Positions 1 through 10,321 of a stretch of DNA of 64,000 nucleotides are shown piece by piece. The stretch lies in assembly GCA_002682825.1 (NCBI GenBank), contig NOKP01000004.1, forward strand, positions 676,563 to 740,562. The letters are read 5' to 3'. Within the stretch, counting starts at the first letter, position 1. Each line of letters opens with the position of its first letter. The translations under genes and the position numbers were made by a program. The DNA is from Neonectria sp. B-13. Lineage: Eukaryota > Ascomycota > Sordariomycetes > Hypocreales > Nectriaceae. The notes beneath the pieces were generated by a model. The model ran no database searches. It was not told the DNA's origin and saw only the letters and a program-made list of their open reading frames with translations.

Positions 1-1153
1 TGGTGACGATGTGGAAGGCAGCCATAGTCAGAGCATTCCCGGTAGTATCGGCAGCAGCGGTGCAGATGGAAAAGGACTCGTCGACTAGGTCGTTAACCGT
101 GGGGACAACATGGCCTTCGGAAGCGTTGGGATCGAGGAGCTGGTGGAAGACGGTGAGGCGCTTGGGCTTGATTCCCTGGTCGATGCGGGTCTGGACGTCT
201 TGGACCTGTTGGCTCGTTCTCTGCGAAGAGTTTAATAAGCTGATGCTGAAGACATAATGGAGCAAACCTCAACTCACGCTCTGGCAACCTAAGAAGTCGG
301 CAACGGCAGGACTCATACGCTTCGCAATCCACTCTGGGAGGTTCTGGATCGGATCGCGGAAAGAGGGAAAGGCCTGGAAGGTCCAGAACATGGGCGTGGA
401 GCCGCGGACCATGTTGCTGAACCATTCGCCTAGGTCATCTGCATCAAGCTGATTCCAGCATTCGTCAAAGGCGTAGTCGGTTATGGTGTCAACGCTGATG
501 GCACGGAAAGCAGCGTGCAGGTTAGTTGGTTGGCCCGCGGTGCGGTCGGCACTAACACGACGGCACAGCTTGTCCACCTTGGAATGGACAATGTCTTCTA
601 GCTCGAGGACTTTGCGGCGGGAGAAGAAGGGACTAAGAGCTGCACGGCGACGTCGATGAAGGTCATTGGAAACCGTTGCAAATGTTGCCGTGTCGATACC
701 GAGAGCACCATAGAACCGTGGGTCTTTGTAAAAGTCGCTCTTTACGCCATAGACTACATCGTAGTACTTGGGGTTGGTGAGATGGACTTCATCGGGAGTG
801 ATTCGTACAATTGGGCCTGCCATTACACAGTTAGTGTGCCATTTCTTGATTGGCCTTGGTAAGGGCGTGGTGTAGCTTAGATCTCACGCACCATAGATAC
901 TATGCAGCCGCTCAATCTCTTTGTAGAACTTGCCCTCCATGGGCACATTGTAATACCACGCATACAATCTCGTCACAGCTGGCAGAAACGGACCCGGGAC
1001 ATTTGCCAGCGGGTGGAAGAATCGACGGTAGAGCACTTTGGTAACGAGGTAGAGGGCGCCGCCACCGACAGTGGCCACGCGCCACCACTTGGCCAGCAGC
1101 TCCGGGAGCGATGCGAGGCTGACGCCGGAGCTCAGGCTGCTGAGAACGGCCAT
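1..1153 (-). CDS. Cytochrome P450 monooxygenase, N-terminal part, cut by window edge
   Basis: Haem-thiolate monooxygenase, probably anchored in the ER. Exons read as 1153-892, 816-278 and 220 to the left edge; the introns begin GTGCGT and GTGAGT and joining keeps the frame. Residues about 12-45 form the N-terminal membrane segment, followed by a VPGP proline hinge. The next exon begins with the P450 pattern YGPIVRITPDEVH. Exon 3 carries the I-helix oxygen-activation motif AAADTTGNAL. The haem-binding cysteine and the ExxR motif lie beyond the left edge, so activity cannot be judged. The overall look resembles fungal CYP58/trichodiene-oxygenase-like P450s, but subfamily and substrate are not known. 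No pathway partner is visible next to it. A TATA-like box lies 78 bp upstream. Sure of family, unsure of role. Confidence 0.93.
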
Positions 1154-1230
1154 GGCAAGTCAGCCGGGTGGGCAAATGAGGGGGGAACGTAGAGGGAGAG
1201 AGAGCGAGACATGGGTGGACGTGGCTCCAG

Positions 1231-1237
1231 ATTTATA
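1231..1237 (-). promoter_or_regulatory. TATA-like box of the P450 gene
   Basis: The minus strand reads TATAAAT 78 bp upstream of the P450 ATG at 1153, a sensible distance for a short 5' leader. Position and sequence are the only evidence. Confidence 0.45.
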
Positions 1238-2118
1238 CTGAGATGGGAGGGGCTGTCGGATATCCCGATTACAACGAAGCACCAGCTACTGGCTGTAACT
1301 CCAGCGGGTCCATAGCGACCCCTAGCTACCGTAGCCCGCCTGTCATAGGGGCCTGCATGTCTCGCTGCTGTCCAGTGGGAGCGGCAGAATTGGGCGTTGT
1401 GAACGAGAGACGAAGAGATAGTGGGTGGCATTTCTGGTTTAGCGGGTGCGGAGGATGTGTTGGAGCCCCTGCAACTGTTCCGCCCGGATGCGTCCCCGGC
1501 TCTAAGGTGAATTTAGTTTCCGGGGTTCCATTCCAATAGCTGGCGATCCCGCACTTAATCAATTTTGACAGTTAAACGCAGGTTCATTTAGTCTGAACAT
1601 CGCGACTCAACAACAAGTGGTCAAGGCTGCGTTGTGTCCGTGGTTGAAGGTACCTAAACAATGTAATACATTAAGGTCAAGTAAGTTTGGGCTTCATTTC
1701 AACTCAGAAGAGGCTCCTCATGAGACCTGCCGCGCAGAGAGGATACAGGTTTAGCTTGTGGCCTGTGCTTCATGCTGCGCATTCTTATTATTGCTGGGCA
1801 ATTCGATGCAGAGCCCGAAACGATCAGCAGAACTCATCAATCTGCGCTTGAAAGGGTAAGCCGATTTGAAATAGAGGGAAGATGGTCATCCCCTATTTCC
1901 AACTTCATGAAACGCTACTCATCATAAATGATGCGGTTCGTTGCGGTGTCCGTGTTGGAAAGTGTCACAATTCTTAGAACGCCAGCCAAGGTCCACCAAG
2001 CAGGTCACGGTATGGACCCTTGACCCCAAGTTATGTGAACCGCCAGATAGCATTGTAAACGAGCACAGCGAGATACCTAGTTGTCATCACCAACTAGTTA
2101 CAGACGTACTAACGTAGT
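1238..2118. other. Intergenic region between P450 promoter and helicase 3' end
   Basis: About 880 bp between the P450 promoter and the helicase stop codon. No ORF with a recognisable domain, no RNA gene and no repeat were seen. It should hold the distal P450 promoter and the helicase 3' UTR. Confidence 0.5.
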
Positions 2119-5100
2119 TCATCCATCATTGTTCAGTCGTACATGTCCCTGACTCCCATCCTCGCCACCGTTGTCATCACCACCGTTGTCGTTCTTGCTC
2201 TTGCTAATTCTCTCGGTCTTGATTGTTAACAGCCGGCCACTCTCCATCACCCAGCTGTTCACTTCGAGGAGCATCGAAGGCTTGGTAAAGTGGAACTTGC
2301 TGGCAGCCCTCACCAAGACCCTCTTCCTGATACCACTCGGGGGGCCCTTTTTGCCACAACGTATTTGCCTAAACATCTTGGTGGTACCGATGTTACCAAC
2401 AATAACCAACCCGCTCTTCTGACGGCTCATCATGACATTGAGGCGCATCTTTTCTGCAGAGAGGCCCGGACGAGCTCGCGCGTTCGTGCTCATGATCATG
2501 ACAACTATGCCACCCTCCTGGCCTTCAAAGGCATTGACCGTCGCTGCTGGTGGGATGGAGGAGAGCGACACGTACTCAGGCTTCTTGCGCATACAGGCGA
2601 TCGTTTCGAGGTTAGCGCTGTAGGGCGTGAGCATGACCACCTGGGCTGGGTCGATCTGGGCAACATTGACGAAATCGACAAGAAAGTCCAAAGCCACCTT
2701 GACCTGGTCAGGGCTCCTTCTTGACCCCGTCACAAAGTCTTTGAAGCACGATGCACCCTCACAGTGAATGAATATCGGCTGAAGGGTACCCGCAGGGGCT
2801 GGAGTCACGCTCGGATACTTGCTGGTGACATACGACTCCAGAGCTCGACCAATATCATGTTCAGGGAGGCCGATGTGACTGCTAGATCCGTAGACGAATG
2901 GAACATCGGAATACACCTGAGTGTGGCAGAGGTCGAATTGACCCGCGGCCATACGGAGCTGCGTTCGCAGGCGGTAAACTGGCCAACCAAGGCCCTTGAA
3001 CCATGCCAATGGCGAGACCTTTCCATCCTTTCCCAAGCCATTGAGATACTCTCCTTCTGAATCAACTTTCTCGAGAGTTGAAACCATAGGAGTTACCTGC
3101 TTATCATCGCCAGCTAGGAGACAGGGGAGGAGGGTATTGCCCCAGACTGTATAAAGATCAGGACGAACCATATTGGCGGCCTCGTCGACTGCGATACCCT
3201 TCGCCTTGGTAATCCTCCAAGTACTAGCGATTGGGTGGGTATGGGCGAGAGCTGGGGGGGTACAAACGATGTCTGCCGCAACGATGACAGAATTCAGGAG
3301 GCCTATGAGTTCGTCCTCGGTCACGATCTTGCCATCCACATACTCATCCCATGTGATTTCACCGGACGCAACAAGCCGAAGGCGGCTCAACTCATCCGCC
3401 TTGTCGATACGGTCACGAAGCGCGTATAGAGCGATACTGTCATCGGGATAGAGCTCTCGGGGGCGGAACTCTTCGACAGCAGGGGAGCGGAGACAGGCCA
3501 AGAGCCAGAACGTCTGAGAGAGGTATAACTTCCACTCGGATGATTGAACCCCAGATTTAGGCGCGGCCTCGTTGCCGGCAGGTGGGTTCCGAAGCAGGTG
3601 GCAGAATGCCTCGTACTCGTCCTTTTCCTGGTAGACTCGGACAACTAACTTACGGCGAGCATAGATCAGGCCTTTGGTCTCCTTGCCATTGTTGTAGCGC
3701 TCAGTAACACGAGCGGTTACAGCGTCAAGGCGGGCGGCGAAGATGTCTGTCGCGACGTGAGTTGGTGCGGTGCCATAAACATTTCCGACACTGGCAACCA
3801 TCCCAAGGGTGGCGAGAGCAAGCGCTGTGGTCTTCCCAAAGCCTGGACCCTGCCCATTTGTTAGAGACTTACAAGATTTTATGACAAAATGACTTACAGC
3901 GGTGATAAGGCCAAGCCCAAGAGGCCTCATAGCCAAGTACTGGCGGAACCGATCACGATCATCGGGCAGAGCCTCCACCATGAGGGCAGCAATATAATTA
4001 TGGTCCTTGATGTCAAGGAGGTTGACCATGGGCAGAGGAAATGGTACCTGGGTAGCCGCGTCGCCACCAAGGCAATCTTGCTCCAGGCGGTTTGGAAGGT
4101 TGTCACTATCCCTAATCACCTTGTGTAGACTTTTCCAAAAGCCCTTCCCACGAACAAGATCCCGGTGGACGCTCATTCGGAACTCGAGCTGGGGGGAGAC
4201 TGAAATATCTCCTTCAGGCACATTCTGAGAATCGACGGAGTCGAAAACGAGAGGGTTAGAGGGTGGCGACTGCGGGTGGTATTGGCAAACGGCGTTGACC
4301 TTCCGCTCGAACTCGGACAACTGGCGGTCAAATTCGAGGGCAACGCAACTCCAATGCTCTTTGCTCTCATTAAACGCGGCGTTTGCTGAGGTGCGATCCA
4401 GAAATGTCTTCAAACCCTTGTCTGACTTATTGTCACGATGCACGAGGAGAACCAAGTCGGTCTTGTCGACAGGATGCGTACTCGCAAAAGGTTCTCTCGC
4501 ATTAGGGTGATCCTGAATTTTGGCCTCCCAGCTGACCGGGTTCTTGTCATCGTCTGGGGTGGCGTAGACTTGAAGCACTAGCAGATTATCCTTGGACAGA
4601 CGACGCCACGCAGTATAGTAACGATCGATAAACTCTCGGGTCAAAGGCACGACGACAAAATATGACGAAGAATTGCCGTCAGCGTCGATGAAGTACCCGG
4701 AGAGCTTGCTGCCAGCGATATTGAGGGAGGCCTGGTGCAACCACCTAGCATCTTGAACTTGACCCTGAGTCAAAGCCGCAAGATGAGTATTGTCGTCATC
4801 GTAGCCCCTCGCAGGTTCATACTGGTGGCTCTTATTCTTGTTGAGCAACGAGGGATACTCGGAAAGGACCCATGAGTGTAGCTTCCCGTATGGGGAGCTG
4901 AATGGCAATGGCAGAATCTCAGGGCGCCACTTGTCTGCCATGCGTTGGCTAGCATAGTCGACGACGAAGGTAAAGTTCCGCTGCTCCATTATATCGAGCA
5001 GAGTCTCGCTGCCGACGACGGGGGCAGATTGGGGGAGTCGAAACCATTTCTCACACTGGTGTCCGGTGTTGGCGAATGGCATACCAAATCCCGTGACGTC

Positions 5101-5629
5101 TATTTCTGCATTGTCCTCAAGGGAGACTTGAAGAACTGACATTTCCCTCTCAGTGCCAGGAAATTGATGGCGTCGGTCTTCGGGAAGAGGTTCCACCACA
5201 CGTGAAAACTGGCCACAAGGGAACTTGACTGACATCCGGAGCACGCCGGTTGGTTCGGCCCTGAATGAGTGACCATGTTCCACTATCAAGAGCCCATCAG
5301 CACGGCCCTCAGAAGATGATGATGCGGGAAGTAGAAAAGAAGACAAAAAGGGGACAAGTCTTACCTTTGTAGCATTTACCAAATCCTTCGTTCTCATTGG
5401 ATTCACCAAGTGGGAACTCAATGGAAAATCCCATCCAAGCAGTTGTGTCAGCGCCACACATGAAGACGATGTTGGTGCTGATATCGGTATCGACACCGAG
5501 AGCTTTCCCACCAAAGGCTGGACCATCCAGCCCGCCGACCATGATGGCACATGGCCTTGCCAGTGTTTTCGGCGCCTTGTCTACTCCCTGAGGCAGACAA
5601 CGAGGGCCAAGCTCGGTCGAGATAGACAT
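2119..5629 (-). CDS. Superfamily 1 helicase, UPF1/DNA2-like AAA domain
   Basis: ATP-dependent RNA or DNA helicase-like protein of about 1126 residues. Exons read as 5629-5365, 5282-3898 and 3849-2119. The start at 5629 is chosen because the upstream frame lacks an ATG and a leader intron ends just before it. All SF1 motifs can be seen in order: motif I GPGFGKTTALA, motif II AVDEAAN, motif III LLAGDDKQVTP, motif IV LRTQLRM, motif V VNAFEGQEGGIVV and motif VI RLNVMMSRQKSG. The N-terminal half has no recognised domain. The acidic, Asn/Gly-rich tail is low complexity. A 48-bp intron immediately before motif I is a multiple of three and has no stop, so the unspliced frame stays open. It is not Upf1 itself, as no Cys/His-rich domain is seen. 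Cellular role unknown; neighbours give no clue. Confidence 0.85.
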
Positions 5630-5638
5630 GGTCAGGGT

Positions 5639-5692
5639 CTATTTCAGCGCCAAGAATAAGTAGATGATCAGCCATCTCTCGGGGGTACTTAC
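5639..5692 (-). other. Probable 5'-UTR intron of the helicase gene
   Basis: On the minus strand a GTAAGT donor at 5692 and a TAG acceptor ending at 5639 bracket 54 bp just upstream of the helicase ATG. The sequence before it is pyrimidine-rich, as expected of a transcribed leader. Splicing is inferred from the signals alone. Confidence 0.45.
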
Positions 5693-6488
5693 ATTTGAAA
5701 GAGCCTCCAGACCTCCAGGAGTTGGGGACAAAACGTCGTAAGCAGCGTTGGAGTGGGTAGGTGTGAAGAGCAGAAAGAAGAGAAAACGAAGTTGGTGAAG
5801 GGAAGAGGTTTTTTTACCAGTCAGCCAAAATCCGAGGGATCTATGTGCCAGCTGCAAAGAGTGTCAGTGTGACTGATTGGCTCGTTTTGACAAGCTGGGG
5901 TGAGGTAGGAAGGAGGAACCTGGTACTCACGATTGGGCAGGGCATGTGCGATCCCGTGTTCACGAATAAGAGAGGCAGGAGCCTCAGGTATTCAGGCACC
6001 AAGACACTTCCAACTCCTTATCACTGGCCCGTAGGTGCGGACTCCTCTGTAGTAGCTGCAGTGAATATTAGCTACTACTAACTTAGGTACTCCTGAGAGC
6101 TGTCCGGCTTGCGCCTTAAGCGCAGCGGCCGCTGGTGAATTGTCTCCTTGCCACAGTGCCACGTTGACCGGAGAGGTCCCAGGTCAGTACCCCAAATATC
6201 TTTAGTTCCTTAGTATATTTGTTTCAGGTGAATTTTAATCTCATTGCGAAAGTTAGACTTGAATCACCCCAAACCCACAGTCAAGTGGCCAAAAAGGATG
6301 CTTACGGTTCGCAGCTGAAGGCAAGCAATTAGTGCGTTCAAGGTCAAGTCACGATTGTACTTATTTCAACTTAGATATAGATCTCTCTTCGCTCCTGTGG
6401 TACCACAATACGGATGGATTCAAAGCCGGGTCATTCTGCCATTCCATTTGGTCGCATTGAGTCCCTGCCCACAACGGGGACTCTAGTT
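5693..6488. other. Intergenic region, helicase promoter and LPMO 3' side
   Basis: About 800 bp holding the helicase leader (pyrimidine-rich on the minus strand near 5700-5860) and the sequence downstream of the LPMO stop. No further gene or repeat was recognised. Confidence 0.5.
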
Positions 6489-7433
6489 CTATGCCCACAA
6501 CCACACACCAACCACGAACACTATCAAATTTGCAACACCCACAAAAGCAATCGTCGAGCCGTATCGGTTCGATCCCATACCCTCAAACCCTTCAGGCCAG
6601 TCATTACCAGGTGTGTAACCCCTGGAATACGGCCCAGCCGTTTCATGATGGTGGCTTACACTGGTTGCGCGACAACCTCCTGAGCCTTCGCTTTTGTCAG
6701 GCTTCGCACTTTTATCCGGTGATCCGGGCTCCGCAGGCCCAGGTCCAGTCTCGCATGTGCCTACCGGTGGCACAGCGTTCGGGTTATTCACCGTCACCTC
6801 CGGTCCTGGGTTCGGAATCATGACGTCCTTGGATTCAACCGTCGCGCAACCATTGCCCACATTGGCCTTGAATATGGTCGGCCGACTCAGAAACCCACCA
6901 GTGCCTTCACTCCCAGTGCCGGTCTTTGTATTGACCGATGCGCAGTTCATGTACATCTCTCTGTTTCCCAGGTTATTGAACCACGTCCACCCAAAGAGAG
7001 CGCGGTCCTTGGTTGGCACGTCGACGGGCACACGGAAAGGCAACTTATTATCACCCAGCACCATTGGACACGCCCCGATATAGGTGTGTAGGACCCGGAA
7101 CGTCTGACCGCCGTCGACTGATAAACTCGCTTGACATGAACCACCAGCATGGGTGGTTTGGCCAGTGACGGTCATGAAGTACGTGCCGCCGCCTTCTAGA
7201 ATCGTCACCGGTGAGCCCTCTACGGTAGTGAGGAGTGTTTGGTAGCCTTTGCAGGGGAAGTCGGAGCCGTCAGACTGGAGCGGGTTGGTCATGCTGTAGT
7301 CGATATCCGTGCCCGTGTACGGGTTGAACTTGGACCTGAGCGGAGCGGGATTGGAGAGTTGCATGTGGCCCCGAGTTCCAACGATGATGTTCAACAGGCA
7401 GAGGCCAATAGTATATATGTGGAAAGCTGGCAT
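6489..7433 (-). CDS. AA11-type lytic polysaccharide monooxygenase, secreted, membrane-anchored
   Basis: Copper enzyme of the AA11 family, whose known members oxidatively cleave chitin. The single exon encodes 314 residues. Residues 1-22 are a signal peptide, and the mature protein would begin at His23 (GHMQLSNP), giving the N-terminal half of the histidine brace. The second brace histidine fits TTHAGGSCQ. The AA11 landmarks SDFPCKGY, GWTWFNNLGNREMYMNC and the SCQASLSVDGG stretch are all present, with conserved cysteines. After about residue 215 there is a Pro/Gly/Ser/Lys-rich linker, then a strongly hydrophobic C-terminus (residues about 292-314), typical of a GPI-anchor signal or a tail membrane segment. 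The enzyme therefore probably acts at the cell wall, perhaps in self-wall remodelling. Substrate is inferred from the family only. Confidence 0.88.
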   Translation of the reverse strand: MPAFHIYTIGLCLLNIIVGTRGHMQLSNPAPLRSKFNPYTGTDIDYSMTNPLQSDGSDFPCKGYQTLLTTVEGSPVTILEGGGTYFMTVTGQTTHAGGSCQASLSVDGGQTFRVLHTYIGACPMVLGDNKLPFRVPVDVPTKDRALFGWTWFNNLGNREMYMNCASVNTKTGTGSEGTGGFLSRPTIFKANVGNGCATVESKDVMIPNPGPEVTVNNPNAVPPVGTCETGPGPAEPGSPDKSAKPDKSEGSGGCRATSVSHHHETAGPYSRGYTPGNDWPEGFEGMGSNRYGSTIAFVGVANLIVFVVGVWLWA

Positions 7434-7868
7434 TTCCGGTAGCCTGTTATATAAATTTGCATATGTCGGTTACGTCTTGCTTTTCACGACGGACTTCTCA
7501 CGGAATATTTACACGTCTCTTTGGAGGAGTGGAGGTGGCCTGCTTCTTTCTGGTTTGCAATTTATACTCGAAGATTGTCCATGTTGAAAGACCACACAGG
7601 GTACGTGAATTTACACGTTGATTAACTCCCTTGAATCACATGTATTCAAATGCAAGAGTGTAAGGCGGGCGTTGTCCATCTCAGATGCGGTTCGTCGCTG
7701 ACTGAAAGTTGAACCAGAATCTCAACCAAGTCGCTTGTCGTCGGCGATTAGGCGTGCGCTCATTTGCAAGCAGTGACTTGCTAACGTCTATTACAAAAAG
7801 AGAAACAGTCCTGCTCAAATCAAATCGTGCATCGCGGCGGAAGGCCCTTCTTCAGCAGCCCAAACGGC
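7434..7868. other. Intergenic region upstream of the LPMO gene
   Basis: About 430 bp with the LPMO promoter. A TATATAA-like stretch lies only about 14 bp before the ATG, too close to serve as an ordinary TATA box for that start. No gene recognised. Confidence 0.4.
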
Positions 7869-7881
7869 AAAAATGCAAAAA
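7869..7881 (-). terminator. Candidate RNA polymerase III terminator of the tRNA gene
   Basis: On the minus strand two runs of five T (7881-7877 and 7873-7869) lie 34-46 nt beyond the tRNA 3' end. T runs terminate Pol III, although this distance is longer than usual. Confidence 0.45.
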
Positions 7882-7914
7882 GAAGGGATGTATGATGGAA
7901 TTAAACCACCGAGT

Positions 7915-8005
7915 TGGACAAACAGGGAATCGAACCCTGGACCACTCCCAGATATCGAAAGACGAATCTTGCTAAGGGAGTATTATACCACTAAACCATT
8001 CGCCC
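7915..8005 (-). tRNA. tRNA-Ala(AGC) with a 19-nt intron
   Basis: The minus strand folds into a full cloverleaf. The acceptor stem is GGGCGAA with TTTGTCC and discriminator A, the anticodon stem is CTCCC/GGGAG, and the T stem is CAGGG/CCCTG with loop TTCGATT. The internal promoters fit well: A box TGGTTTAGTGG and B box GGTTCGATTCC. The anticodon AGC lies at 7973-7971. The third base pair of the acceptor stem is G-U, the known identity signal for alanyl-tRNA synthetase, which supports the assignment. Between anticodon-loop positions 37 and 38 there is an extra segment (7969-7951), the standard place for a nuclear tRNA intron; removing it restores a seven-base loop. The mature tRNA would be 72 nt before CCA addition. 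Confidence 0.93.
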
Positions 8006-8735
8006 GGTTATTGATACATTTCGTTGCGCAAATTAGGTATACTATAGTAGTGCTGGCTTGGAGGGCTAGGGCAGACGAGAGACGGAGACTAACAACGGCG
8101 AGTCCCACCACCACATGCAGGTGGATGCTACCCTGGGGTCATGGAGACTGGGGTTGTAGGAGTAGGGATTGGTTGCGACAAGTCGGGAGAGAATGTTTAA
8201 ATCGAGCATTGAATGGAATTTGGTATAAACTCCTGGAAGACAGAGAAAGAGATGTCATGTTGTTTACGTGAGTGAGGGAGGGTTGGTGTCTGACTATCAA
8301 TACCTAGTTGACGAGCAAGACACTGAGGGGCCGCCACCATAGGTAGTTAATCGACTCAACCAACATGCAAACAATCAAGCGGATCATAAATGCATGGAAT
8401 CTACCGTACAGCCAACCTATGCAACTCGGCTCATTAATACTAGACTGCTTAACATGAAAGCTGCAAAATTGTGTTGGGTCGCCTTGCCATGTGTTGAAAA
8501 GGGTACCTTGTCATTCCCCCACTCTGCATGACATGACGGAGCTCCCCCTCGACCCGCTCAGGGACGGGAGGCGGATCCCTCTCCACTTTCCCATCTCCAA
8601 CCACCGCCAACACCAACCAACACCTTCGAAATACACATATATACACGCATACACGCACCTCACGAACAAGCATCCGCACGCAGGCATTCACCCTCTCTCA
8701 CAACGAGACGCTTGTATCTCCACCCCTCCTCCAAA
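8006..8735. other. Promoter and leader region of GTR1
   Basis: About 730 bp between the tRNA and the GTR1 start codon. The last 150 bp are C/A-rich with CACAT and ACGCA runs, as in many fungal 5' leaders. An ATG at about 8535 opens an out-of-frame ORF over the GTR1 start and may be an upstream ORF if the transcript begins that far up. Confidence 0.4.
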
Positions 8736-9871
8736 ATGGCGTCCTACATCGACACCCCCCTCGCCGAACCGCCCCAGGCCCCCGCCGCCGAGATCATCAG
8801 CGAGGTCAAGAAGCCCAAGAAGAAAAAGGTGCTGCTCATGGGCAAGTCGGGCTCCGGCAAGTCCAGCATGCGCAGCATTATCTTCAGCAACTACATCGCC
8901 CGCGATACCCGCCGCCTGTGAGTTGGCCCCTTTCTCTCCCTGTTCTCCCCCATGCTGAATGGTTCTTTCGCAGCGGCGCCACCATCGACATCGACCTCTC
9001 CCACGTCAAGTTCCTCGGAAACCTCACCCTCAACCTCTGGGACTGCGGCGGCCAGGAGGCCTTCATGGAAAATTACCTCTCCCAGCAGCGCGTCCACGTC
9101 TTCTCCAATGTCGGCGTCCTCATCTACGTCTTCGATATCGAGTCGCGCGACGTCGACCGCGACCTGGCCACCTACGTCTCCATCCTCTCCGCCCTCCTGC
9201 AGTTCTCCCCCTCCGCCAAAATCTACATCCTCATCCACAAGATGGATCTCGTCGTTCCCACCGCCCGCGAGACTGTCTACGACGATCGCATCCGTCTGGT
9301 CCGCCATCGCACCTTCGAGTACGCAAATTCGGTCGGCATCGCCCCCTCCTCCATCGAGCTCACCCCCTTCGCTACCTCCATTTGGGACCAGAGTCTCTAC
9401 AAGGCATGGGCCTCCATTATCCACGACCTCGTCCCTAACCTGGCCGTCATCGAGCGCAACCTCGCAAACCTCGGCCTCGCCATCGAGGCCGAGGAGCTAC
9501 TCCTCTTCGAACGTACTTCCTTCCTTGCCGTTTCCTCATGGACCTCCCCCGAGGGAAATCGTAACCCCACCGAGGATCGCCTCGAGCGCATGTCCAACAT
9601 CATGAAGCACTTCAAACAGAGCATTTCCCGCTTCACCGGTACCCCTCGCAACGCAGAGCAGTTCATCCGCATGGAGCACAAGGCCGGCATGCGTTTCAGC
9701 CTCTTCATCCTCAAGTTCACTACAAACACCTACCTCATGGTTGTCCTGCCCCCCGGCGAGGCCCGCTTCAACGCTGCCATGCTGAACTGCCAAATTGCCA
9801 TCGAGCACTTCAGATTCCTCGATGGGCCCGTTACCCAGGTGGTTGCTCACGCTTCGGGGCAATCAAGCTAA
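8736..9871 (+). CDS. GTR1: Rag-family GTPase Gtr1 (RagA/B orthologue)
   Basis: Small GTPase that with Gtr2 forms the vacuole-bound heterodimer signalling amino-acid sufficiency to TORC1 (family knowledge). Exons 8736-8917 and 8974-9871 are split by a 56-bp intron; product 359 residues. The ATG is in a good context (CAAAATGG) and gives MASYID. Residues 36-44 are the P-loop GKSGSGKSS, followed by WDCGGQ (G3) and HKMD (G4). The second half matches the C-terminal dimerisation/roadblock part of Gtr1, with the downstream [16 protein letters not shown] region. The N-terminus carries about 30 extra residues ending in a lysine-rich patch (KKPKKKK) before the GTPase fold, somewhat longer than yeast Gtr1. 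The intron interrupts the switch I side of the fold. Confidence 0.95.
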
Positions 9872-10321
9872 AAGGTGGAAGGAAAAGGGACCGGAATTGA
9901 AGAAAAGCGCGTGCGGGAATTGAGCCCGAGAGAGAAAGATTAATGGTTGTTTAACACGGATTTTGTTCTTGGGCGTTGGGGTGTCGAGATACCACTTTTT
10001 CAAGGTGATGAGCGGCGTTGGCAAAAGTATCATTTGGATATTTAGATGAGCTACTACAAAGCAGCTGCACGGCAAAAGTGCCATGCAATGATAGAAAGCG
10101 TATTCACGAGGAGTCGATCCATTGCCGCCTTCACATAGCACGCACTGACGCAGTGTTGAAAGGGGTGAACATTCCTATGGACCATCTATCGTGATTTTGT
10201 CGTGCCTACGTGAGCAGCTAGCCACTTCCAGTTTGTCTTCGTTCTATCAAATTCACTCCCGGACAATGGATGCGTTGAGCCCTCCTGTCCGTCTGACGCC
10301 AACCCATAAACCGGAACCTGA
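9872..10321. other. Convergent 3' region between GTR1 and SHP1
   Basis: About 450 bp between two genes that converge. It should hold both 3' UTRs. No ORF or RNA gene recognised. Confidence 0.5.

Noticed and set aside
5365..5550. Helicase frame extended upstream from 5282 to an ATG at 5550
   Set aside because: It reads through an evident intron. The alternative first exon from 5629 with a GTAAGA donor gives a better N-terminus and correct phase.
6560..6590. GGTTCGATCCC, a second B-box-like word
   Set aside because: It lies inside the LPMO coding sequence and does not fold into a tRNA.
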